From the NCBI RefSeq assembly GCF_016881065.1, contig NZ_WXYN01000049.1:1-64000 (forward strand): a stretch of 64,000 bases of DNA, written 5' to 3'. Below are positions 57,842 to 64,000 of this stretch, piece by piece. Each line of letters begins with the position of its first letter. Positions within the stretch are counted from its first letter, which is position 1. The notes below the pieces were generated by a model. That model had not been told where the DNA came from and did no database searches. It saw nothing but the letters and a program-made list of their open reading frames with translations. The position numbers and the translations under genes are program-made. The DNA is from Planococcus soli. GTDB lineage: Bacteria; Bacillota; Bacilli; Bacillales_A; Planococcaceae.

Positions 57842-58690
57842 ATGAATTCGAACATATTGTCATTTGAAAATGTGACATTTACATATGCACCAGAAGATGA
57901 AACGGTGAAACCCGCCGTAAAGGATCTGTCATTCTCAATTCAAGACGGGGAATGGATTGCCTTGGTAGGCCATAACGGCTCCGGAAAATCAACCATCGCT
58001 AAATTGATGAATGGCTTATTGTTTCCGCAAACCGGCAAAGTGTCCGCGATGGGCCGAATGATGGAAGAAGAAAGCCTGTGGGATATCCGTTCGCAGATGG
58101 GCATGGTCTTCCAGAACCCGGACAATCAATTTGTCGGAGCGACGGTTCAGGACGATGTGGCTTTTGCATTGGAAAACAATGGTGTACCGCATAAAGAAAT
58201 GGTGCTGCGCGTCAAAGAAGCTTTGCATCAGGTGAAAATGGAAGCTTATTTCGATCACGAACCCCATCATTTATCGGGCGGGCAAAAGCAGCGTGTGGCG
58301 ATAGCGGGTGCTCTTGCACTCCGTCCGCGTCTTTTGATATTGGACGAAGCGACGTCCATGCTGGATCCGCAAGGGCGCATGGAAGTCATCGAAACTATCC
58401 GTGAACTTCGAAGAGCGACAGGCCTTACCGTTATCTCGATTACGCATGATTTGGAGGAAGCTGCAATGGCTGACCGCATCCTGGTCATGAATGCTGGGCA
58501 CAAGCAGTTGGAAGGCACACCGGAAGCTGTGTTTCTTTCCGGTAACCAGTTGACGACTATGGGATTGGACTTGCCGTTTGCGATGCGCATGACACATTTG
58601 CTGCGGGAAGCTGGAGTCGAGCTTGAAGCGGAACATATGACAGAAGATGAATTGGTGGATGACCTATGGACATATTACTCCAGGAAGTAG
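57842..58690 (+). CDS. ecfA1: ECF transporter ATPase EcfA1
   Basis: One of two ATPases of the shared energy-coupling module used by vitamin and metal S components. The 282-residue ABC protein has Walker A GHNGSGKST at residues 43-51, Q-loop FQNPDNQFVGATV, signature LSGGQKQR and Walker B LLILDEATSMLDP; DEATS is typical of EcfA1 in this family. It follows GGAGGTCAGC and overlaps ecfA2 by 25 bases. Confidence 0.95.
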   Translation: MNSNILSFENVTFTYAPEDETVKPAVKDLSFSIQDGEWIALVGHNGSGKSTIAKLMNGLLFPQTGKVSAMGRMMEEESLWDIRSQMGMVFQNPDNQFVGATVQDDVAFALENNGVPHKEMVLRVKEALHQVKMEAYFDHEPHHLSGGQKQRVAIAGALALRPRLLILDEATSMLDPQGRMEVIETIRELRRATGLTVISITHDLEEAAMADRILVMNAGHKQLEGTPEAVFLSGNQLTTMGLDLPFAMRMTHLLREAGVELEAEHMTEDELVDDLWTYYSRK

Positions 58691-59538
58691 GATACAGTTA
58701 CGCAAAAGACACGCCATTTGAAAAACGGGCGTTGACGGATGTATCCTTGCATATTCCTTCTGGTTCCTACACGGCAATTATTGGACATACCGGATCCGGA
58801 AAATCGACAGTTCTTCAGCATCTCAATGCTTTGCTAAAGCCGACCGAAGGGTCAGTCATGATTGGCGAACGCAAAATCGAAGCGGGTGTTAAGGCGAAAA
58901 ACTTGCGCGATGTCCGCCGCCAAGTCGGGATAGTGTTTCAATTTCCGGAACAGCAGCTGTTTGATGAAACGGTTTTAAAAGATATTATGTTTGGCCCTCT
59001 GAATTACGGCGTTCCGGAAGAAGAGGCAAGCCGCCGTGCACATGAGCTGGTCGAGCAGCTTGGATTGCCTCCGGAAGTATTGACGAAATCCCCATTCGAC
59101 TTGTCTGGCGGACAAATGCGCCGTGTCGCTATTGCAGGAGTGTTGGCAATGGAACCGGATGTTCTGGTGCTGGATGAACCAACGGCTGGACTCGATCCAC
59201 GCGGCCGCCGTGAAATTATGGACTTGTTCCATCGTTTGCATATCCAGAAGGGCCTGACGACCGTTTTGGTGACCCACAGCATGGAAGATGCAGCGCGTTA
59301 CGCAGACCGTGTGGCCATTATGCACAATGGCCACTGCGTGGTCACTGGAGAGCCTGAGGAGATCTTTTCCAATGAAGAGCAATTGGGTGATTATCGCTTG
59401 GAACCGCCGCGGACAATCCGTCTGCAGCGGAAGTTCGAAGCAAAAGCTGGCATCAAGCTTGGTGCGATTTCATTGACAGAAGAAGCGTTGGCTAAGAATA
59501 TCGCTTTGGCTTTATTGGAAGGGCGTGATTCCGAATGA
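58666..59538 (+). CDS. ecfA2: ECF transporter ATPase EcfA2
   Basis: The partner ATPase. The 290-residue protein has GHTGSGKSTVLQHLNALL (Walker A), FQFPEQQLFDETV, signature LSGGQMRR and VLVLDEPTAGLDP, the DEPTAG form typical of EcfA2. Its ATG lies inside ecfA1, preceded by TTGGTGG. It ends with an ATGA overlap on ecfT. Confidence 0.95.
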   Translation: MDILLQEVGYSYAKDTPFEKRALTDVSLHIPSGSYTAIIGHTGSGKSTVLQHLNALLKPTEGSVMIGERKIEAGVKAKNLRDVRRQVGIVFQFPEQQLFDETVLKDIMFGPLNYGVPEEEASRRAHELVEQLGLPPEVLTKSPFDLSGGQMRRVAIAGVLAMEPDVLVLDEPTAGLDPRGRREIMDLFHRLHIQKGLTTVLVTHSMEDAARYADRVAIMHNGHCVVTGEPEEIFSNEEQLGDYRLEPPRTIRLQRKFEAKAGIKLGAISLTEEALAKNIALALLEGRDSE

Positions 59539-60332
59539 TGGAGAAAATGATTTTTGGCCGATTTATTCCTGGCAATTCCATCATTCACCAAATGGATCCG
59601 CGCGCAAAGATTTCGTTTGTCTTTGTGTTTATCGCCATTGTCTTTATTGCCAATAGTGCAGTGACCTACGGCATTTTGCTGGGATTCACGTTATTGGTGG
59701 TCTTCCTGTCTAAAATTCGTCTGTATTTCTTGATAAATGGATTGAAACCGGTCTTTATCCTGTTGATTTTCACCTTTTTTCTGCATATTTTCTTTACGCG
59801 TGAAGGTGATTTGCTGTTGGATATCGGTTTTATTGAGATTTATGAGGAAGGATTGCGGCAAGGGATATTCATCTCGATCCGCTTTCTAGTTTTAGTGTTC
59901 ATCACCAGCATCCTGACGTTGACGACGTCGCCGATTTCCATCACTGATGGCATTGAAGTGCTGCTTGGCCCGTTCAAACGGGTCAAGCTGCCCGTCCATG
60001 AGTTGGCATTGATGATGTCCATTTCTTTGCGGTTTATCCCGACTTTGATGGACGAGACGGGCAAGATCCTGAAAGCACAGATGGCCCGAGGCTCAGACAT
60101 CGGCTCAGGACCGATGAAAGAGCGCATCAAGGCCGTTGTGCCCCTATTGATCCCATTGTTCGTCAGCGCCTTTAAACGGGCGGAAGACCTGGCTACGGCG
60201 ATGGAAGTCCGCGGCTACCGGGGAGGCGAAGGCAGAACGCGTTATCGCCAGTTGGACTGGCGTTTTGTGGATAGCCTGAGTTTGCTGGTGCTGGCAGGGC
60301 TTGCGGGAATGCTCTGGTATTTCCGGGTATAA
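59535..60332 (+). CDS. ecfT: ECF transporter transmembrane coupling protein EcfT
   Basis: The membrane scaffold of the coupling module. The 265-residue protein has about five hydrophobic segments after GRFIPGNSIIHQMDPRAKI and two coupling motifs, AQMARG near residue 190 and AMEVRG near 220 (Ala-Arg-Gly type, the second with Val). ATG 59535 or 59538 could start it. No S component is encoded in this window, so the transported vitamins cannot be deduced here. Confidence 0.94.
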   Translation: MMEKMIFGRFIPGNSIIHQMDPRAKISFVFVFIAIVFIANSAVTYGILLGFTLLVVFLSKIRLYFLINGLKPVFILLIFTFFLHIFFTREGDLLLDIGFIEIYEEGLRQGIFISIRFLVLVFITSILTLTTSPISITDGIEVLLGPFKRVKLPVHELALMMSISLRFIPTLMDETGKILKAQMARGSDIGSGPMKERIKAVVPLLIPLFVSAFKRAEDLATAMEVRGYRGGEGRTRYRQLDWRFVDSLSLLVLAGLAGMLWYFRV

Positions 60333-60344
60333 GGAGAGAAAGTT

Positions 60345-61088
60345 ATGAAACGATTAAAAGCGACAATTGCCTATGACGGCTCCGGTTTTGCAGGTTATCA
60401 GGTACAGCCGGAATCGCGTACGGTTCAAGTTGAATTAATGAAAGTGCTGAAAACCATCCACAAAGGCAAAGTGGTTCAGGTCGTGGCAAGCGGGCGGACT
60501 GATGCAAAAGTGCATGCCACAGGGCAGGTCATTCATTTTGACACGGAGTTTTCCATTCCTGTGAGCGGCTGGCTAAAAGCTCTGAATGTTCTGTTGCCGG
60601 AAGACATACGCGTCAGTTCGATTGAAGAAGTGGATGCATCTTTTCATGCGCGCTACCATACGACCGGCAAGACCTATCGCTATAAATGGGACCGCAGTCC
60701 GATCATCAGCCCGTTCACACGCAACTATATGGTGCATGTCAAGCAGCCTCTTGATGTAGAGGCGATGAGAACGGCGGCACAGTCTTTGGTTGGCACCCAT
60801 GATTTTTCAAGCTTTTGTGCAGCCAATACTGCCGTGGTCGACAAAGTACGGACAATTTGGCGCGTAGATTTTGAAGAGCATGGCAATGAGCTGCATATGG
60901 TCATTGAAGGTTCCGGCTTCCTGTATAACATGGTCCGCATTATTGCAGGGACATTAACGGAAGTCGGCATCGGCAAAAGAAAGGCCGAGGAGCTGGGCCG
61001 AATCGTGGCTGCAGCTGAGCGGGATGCTGCCGGAAAAACAGCGGCAGCGCATGGTCTTTACCTGGAAAGCGTGATGTATAAGAGCTGA
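60345..61088 (+). CDS. truA: tRNA pseudouridine(38-40) synthase TruA
   Basis: TruA modifies positions 38-40 in the anticodon arm. The 247-residue protein has KATIAYDGSGFAGYQ, the catalytic Asp (D53) in SGRTDAKVHATGQV, and FLYNMVRIIAGTL. The Ala after the catalytic TD replaces the common Gly-containing form, a conservative difference. AAGGAGAG precedes it 12 bases after ecfT. Confidence 0.96.
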   Translation: MKRLKATIAYDGSGFAGYQVQPESRTVQVELMKVLKTIHKGKVVQVVASGRTDAKVHATGQVIHFDTEFSIPVSGWLKALNVLLPEDIRVSSIEEVDASFHARYHTTGKTYRYKWDRSPIISPFTRNYMVHVKQPLDVEAMRTAAQSLVGTHDFSSFCAANTAVVDKVRTIWRVDFEEHGNELHMVIEGSGFLYNMVRIIAGTLTEVGIGKRKAEELGRIVAAAERDAAGKTAAAHGLYLESVMYKS

Positions 61089-61120
61089 AGCAACTTTTCC
61101 TGGTGTTTTTAGAAAAACCC

Positions 61121-61147
61121 TTGACTTTTTAGCGCTGGCGTTATAAC
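61121..61147 (+). promoter_or_regulatory. Promoter of rplM-rpsI
   Basis: TTGACT at 61121-61126 and TATAAC at 61142-61147, 15 bases apart. A small hairpin GGTGTTTT/AAAACCC at 61102-61120 ends immediately before it and may be a weak truA terminator. Confidence 0.55.
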
Positions 61148-61153
61148 ATGATG

Positions 61154-61282
61154 TATGGTATTTTCATTACCCCCACGATATGCCCCGGAAGGTTATTTGT
61201 GTTTAGGGATAACGAAAAAACGGAACAGCGGAACACTGTAAAAGAATTTAAAAACAGACGATTTATTAGGAGGACAATATAC
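61154..61282 (+). promoter_or_regulatory. Untranslated leader of rplM, possible L13 leader
   Basis: About 130 bases with GTTAT/ATAAC at 61191-61217 closing a 16-base loop and a proline-codon-like CCCCCAC stretch. L13 leaders are a known autoregulatory family upstream of rplM; position fits, but I cannot confirm the fold. An in-frame extension of rplM to 61148 covers it. Confidence 0.45.
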
Positions 61283-61720
61283 ATGCGTACAACATTCATG
61301 GCTAAGGGTCACGAAGTAGAGCGTAAATGGTTAGTTGTCGATGCAGAAGGGCAAACTCTTGGACGTTTAGCTTCTGAAGTCGCTTCAATCTTACGCGGGA
61401 AATATAAACCAACATTCACACCAAACGTTGACACTGGTGATCACGTGATCATCATCAACGCTGAAAAGATCCATCTTACAGGCAAAAAGCTTACAGACAA
61501 AATCTACTACCGCCACACACAATACAGCGGTGGATTGAAACAGCGTACTGCACTTGAAATGCGCACAAAATACCCAACTAAGATGCTTGAATTGGCTATC
61601 AAAGGGATGCTTCCAAAAAACTCTCTAGGACGCCAAATGTTCAGAAAGCTGCATGTCTATGCTGGCCCAGAACATAACCACCAAGCACAAACACCAGAAA
61701 ACTACCAGCTTCGCGGATAA
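61283..61720 (+). CDS. rplM: 50S ribosomal protein L13
   Basis: L13 is an early 50S assembly protein. The 145-residue protein equals B. subtilis, with [38 protein letters not shown] and [21 protein letters not shown] 61283 after TTAGGAGGAC is the start. Confidence 0.97.
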   Translation: MRTTFMAKGHEVERKWLVVDAEGQTLGRLASEVASILRGKYKPTFTPNVDTGDHVIIINAEKIHLTGKKLTDKIYYRHTQYSGGLKQRTALEMRTKYPTKMLELAIKGMLPKNSLGRQMFRKLHVYAGPEHNHQAQTPENYQLRG

Positions 61721-61750
61721 TACATTAGTAAATTAGAGGAGGATACACCT

Positions 61751-62143
61751 TTGGCACAAGTTCAATATATTGGAACAGGTCGTCGTAAAAACTCAACAGC
61801 TCGCGTACGGTTAGTACCGGGTAACGGCACAATTACAATCAACAAACGTGACGTAGCGGACTACGTTCCTTACGAAACATTACAACAAATCATCAAACAG
61901 CCACTAGTTGCTACGGATACTCTAGGAAGCTACGACATCCTTGTAAACGTAAACGGCGGTGGATTCACAGGCCAAGCCGGAGCAATCCGCCACGGTATCG
62001 CACGCGCTCTACTTACTGTAGACCCTGCATTCCGTCCTGCGTTGAAATCTGCTGGGTTGTTAACACGTGACCCACGTATGAAAGAACGTAAGAAACCAGG
62101 TCTTAAATCAGCACGTCGTGCACCTCAGTTCTCAAAACGTTAA
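61751..62143 (+). CDS. rpsI: 30S ribosomal protein S9
   Basis: S9 reaches the P-site tRNA with its C-terminal tail. The 130-residue protein has [33 protein letters not shown] and the basic tail ending RRAPQFSKR. The TTG at 61751 after GAGGAGGATAC is used, as in Bacillus; no ATG is available in the conserved N-terminus. Confidence 0.96.
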   Translation: MAQVQYIGTGRRKNSTARVRLVPGNGTITINKRDVADYVPYETLQQIIKQPLVATDTLGSYDILVNVNGGGFTGQAGAIRHGIARALLTVDPAFRPALKSAGLLTRDPRMKERKKPGLKSARRAPQFSKR

Positions 62144-62160
62144 TTTCGATTTTCGTTTAC

Positions 62161-62197
62161 AAAGCACTTTCCGAAGAAATTTGGGAAGTGCTTTTTT
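62161..62197 (+). terminator. Terminator after rpsI
   Basis: AAAGCACTTTCC pairs with GGGAAGTGCTTT over 12 bp with one GT pair, followed by a T run. Confidence 0.95.
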
Positions 62198-62256
62198 ATG
62201 TTCAAATTAGGACCTGGACAAGTAAGATAGAAAGAAACAAAAGGAGTGAGGCAGAA

Positions 62257-62691
62257 ATGAATCGAATCAACTTAATTTGCCTGGGTGTCAAAGATATGAA
62301 AACGTCGGTAAAGTTTTACAGGGATGGACTCGGCTTTGAGACCGCTGAAAAAGGGGACAATCCTGAAATTGTGTTTTTTAATTCATCAGGGACCAAACTG
62401 GAGTTGTATCCGTTTGAGCATTTGGCAAAAGATATCGACGAGAACAATCCGCCAAGCGGCAGCGGATTTTCGGGCATTACTCTGGCTTACAATGTGAAGT
62501 ATAAAGAAGAGGTGGATGAGGTGATTGCTCTGGCGAAAGCGGCTGGAGGAAAAGTCGTCAAAGAACCGAAAGATGTTTTCTGGGGCGGCTACTCCGGTTA
62601 CTTTACAGATCCCGACGGCTACTACTGGGAAGTCGCATGGGGTCCGGACTTTACGTATGATGAAAACGATATGCTGAAGTTGGATTCGTAA
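62257..62691 (+). CDS. VOC-superfamily (glyoxalase-like) protein
   Basis: A 144-residue single-chain vicinal oxygen chelate fold: LGVKDMKTSVKFYRDGLGFE at the start and GGYSGYFTDPDGYYWEVAWGP at the end, the paired beta-alpha-beta units. Glutamates remain in LELYPF and YWEVAW, but the histidines usually found in the first strand of each half are replaced (INLICLGV, GITLAYNV), so a glyoxalase I reaction is doubtful. Substrate unknown. AAGGAGTGAGG precedes ATG 62257. Confidence 0.85.
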   Translation: MNRINLICLGVKDMKTSVKFYRDGLGFETAEKGDNPEIVFFNSSGTKLELYPFEHLAKDIDENNPPSGSGFSGITLAYNVKYKEEVDEVIALAKAAGGKVVKEPKDVFWGGYSGYFTDPDGYYWEVAWGPDFTYDENDMLKLDS

Positions 62692-62719
62692 GTTGGTGTC
62701 TGCATGTCTCGCGAGTCTG

Positions 62720-62781
62720 ATGAAAAAGCCGCTTTGCCGAATCTTTTATAACTATCGGTGCTGAGTGGCTTTTTCATTTTT
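62720..62781. terminator. Terminator between the VOC gene and mrp
   Basis: ATGAAAAAGCC pairs with GGCTTTTTCAT (11 bp) around a 36-base loop that can form CCGA/TCGG. T residues follow on the plus strand and A residues precede the stem, so it could act in both directions. Confidence 0.8.
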
Positions 62782-62799
62782 GTTCTAAGCGCGAATAGA

Positions 62800-62827
62800 T
62801 TAAAAATAAGATTTGCTGTGCTATACT
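62800..62827 (+). promoter_or_regulatory. Probable promoter of the mrp gene
   Basis: TATACT at 62822-62827 with TGC before it (extended -10) and a weak TTAAAA 16 bases upstream. Confidence 0.5.
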
Positions 62828-62862
62828 TTATGGTGAGCAAAATTGATAGGGAGTGTATCGAT

Positions 62863-63927
62863 ATGTTAACTGAAGTACAAGTGCGCGAATTACTCGGAAC
62901 GCTAGAAGATCCGTTTTTACATAGATCGTTGACAGAAACGAACGGCATCACGTCCGTAACGATCAAAGAAGAAAAAAATCACGTCAGTGTCAAATTGGCA
63001 ATTGCCAAAACCAACACACCTGAACAAATGCAGCTTCAGATGAAAGTTGTCGATGTCTTGAAAGGAGCGGGAGCAGGATCTGTCGGCATCCGTTTTGAAG
63101 AGCTTCCACCTGAGGCACTGGCCCAGTTCCGTGGAACGGCAAACGAATCAGAAGCGCAGGATCTCCTGTCTCCACTCAACAAAGTTGAGTTTATTTCAAT
63201 CGCCAGCGGTAAAGGCGGCGTCGGCAAATCGACGGTATCTGTCAACTTGGCGATTGCATTGGCGCGTCTTGGCAAAAAAGTCGGTTTGATTGATGCCGAT
63301 ATTTACGGATTCAGCGTGCCGGATATGATGGGCATCGACAAATCTCCGGTCGTTCGCGGCCAAACGATCATTCCTGTTGAACGCTTCGGTGTTAAAGTCA
63401 TCTCCATGGGCTTTTTCGTGGAAGACAATATGCCAGTCGTTTGGCGTGGTCCGATGCTCGGCAAAGTGCTTGACCAGTTTTTCCGCGATGTAGAATGGGG
63501 AGATTTGGATTACCTTCTATTGGATCTGCCGCCTGGCACTGGGGACGTTGCACTTGATATCCACCAAATGCTTCCGGCTTCCAAAGAAATCGTCATCACG
63601 ACACCTCACCCGACTGCGGCATTCGTCGCGGCGCGTGCCGGAGCGATGGCACTTCAAACCGACCACGAAGTATTGGGTGTTATTGAAAACATGTCGTGGT
63701 TCGAAAGCAAAGAGACCGGCAAGAGAGAATACTTATTCGGACAAGGCGGCGGACCAAAGCTTGCAGAAGAATTGCAGACGCCGCTGCTCGGACAGATTCC
63801 ACTCGGCCAGCCGGATTGGAACGAAGAAGACTTTGCACCATCCGTTTATACGGCAGAGCATCCAACAGGGAAAATTTACGAAGACATCGCTCAGCAAGTG
63901 CTTAAACAATTCGCCGATAAAAAATAG
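62863..63927 (+). CDS. mrp: Mrp/NBP35-family P-loop ATPase (SalA/ApbC-like)
   Basis: Mrp proteins are implicated in iron-sulfur cluster transfer; the B. subtilis homologue SalA also acts as a regulator of scoC. The 354-residue protein has an N-terminal MIP18/DUF59 domain (VRELLGTLEDP, about residues 1-90) and a deviant Walker A, ASGKGGVGKSTVSVNLA, followed by DADIYGFSVPDMMG and LLLDLPPGTGD. No CxxC cluster-binding pair is visible in the C-terminal part. ATG 62863 follows AGGGAGTG; the frame upstream crosses the terminator. Confidence 0.9.
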   Translation: MLTEVQVRELLGTLEDPFLHRSLTETNGITSVTIKEEKNHVSVKLAIAKTNTPEQMQLQMKVVDVLKGAGAGSVGIRFEELPPEALAQFRGTANESEAQDLLSPLNKVEFISIASGKGGVGKSTVSVNLAIALARLGKKVGLIDADIYGFSVPDMMGIDKSPVVRGQTIIPVERFGVKVISMGFFVEDNMPVVWRGPMLGKVLDQFFRDVEWGDLDYLLLDLPPGTGDVALDIHQMLPASKEIVITTPHPTAAFVAARAGAMALQTDHEVLGVIENMSWFESKETGKREYLFGQGGGPKLAEELQTPLLGQIPLGQPDWNEEDFAPSVYTAEHPTGKIYEDIAQQVLKQFADKK

Positions 63928-63937
63928 AAACTTTAGC

Positions 63938-63973
63938 AGTCCGGAACCCTTAACTGGTTTCCGGACTTTTATT
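63938..63973 (+). terminator. Terminator after mrp
   Basis: AGTCCGGAA pairs with TTCCGGACT, extended by CC/GG with a T bulge, followed by TTTTATT. Nothing further is recognisable up to 64000. Confidence 0.93.
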
Positions 63974-64000
63974 ATGGGTGATTGGCAATAGGATATGGCG

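Noticed and set aside
61148-61282. Upstream in-frame extension of rplM
   Set aside because: It covers the leader and passes the good binding site; L13 length is normal only from 61283.

Overview
The window reads as a core chromosomal segment of a low-to-moderate GC Gram-positive bacterium of the order Bacillales. Gene content and order follow the Bacillus subtilis ctsR-to-rpsI region closely. The Zn-ribbon S14, the Cys-type L33 and L36, the Bacillus-type adenylate kinase, two T-box leaders and many TTG/GTG starts support this. Loss of disA and map from the places they hold in Bacillus points to a relative outside Bacillus, probably Planococcaceae (Planococcus/Sporosarcina-like). That family call is inference from protein similarity and synteny, not a database result. 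All confident genes are on the plus strand. I see no rRNA, tRNA, CRISPR array, insertion sequence or prophage.

Layout. (1) 1-6550: a small hypothetical gene, then the CtsR stress operon ctsR-mcsA-mcsB-clpC behind a good promoter with a CtsR box, then radA. (2) 6617-14492: yacL, ispD-ispF, gltX, a cysteine T-box, cysE-cysS, mrnC, rlmB and rae1. (3) 14497-19573: sigH, rpmG, secE, nusG, rplK-rplA with two L1-binding look-alikes, rplJ-rplL behind an L10 leader, and a YbxB-type methyltransferase. (4) 19575-31969: rpoB-rpoC, then the str cluster ybxF-rpsL-rpsG-fusA-tuf. (5) 31970-43020: a branched-chain amino acid block, ilvE, T-box, ilvB-ilvN-ilvC-leuA-leuB-leuC-leuD, plus an antiporter-family permease. 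It separates the str and S10 clusters. (6) 43094-57591: the S10-spc-alpha ribosomal superoperon from rpsJ to rplQ, including secY, adk, infA and rpoA. (7) 57607-61088: a structured leader RNA, then the ECF transporter module ecfA1-ecfA2-ecfT and truA. (8) 61121-64000: rplM-rpsI, a VOC protein and an Mrp/SalA-type ATPase.

Functionally this is mostly information processing (transcription, ribosome assembly, tRNA charging, secretion), with protein quality control at the left end and a complete leucine branch in the middle. I did not find a new protein system. The interesting signals are in RNA and layout: a folded RNA with competing hairpins between rplQ and ecfA1, paired L1-site mimics flanking rplK, a nusG start whose Shine-Dalgarno lies about 23 bases away across a small hairpin, attenuator-like hairpins in the rplJ and rpoB leaders, an ilv T-box whose specifier reads as Ile (ATC) rather than Leu, and the insertion of the BCAA block between str and S10.
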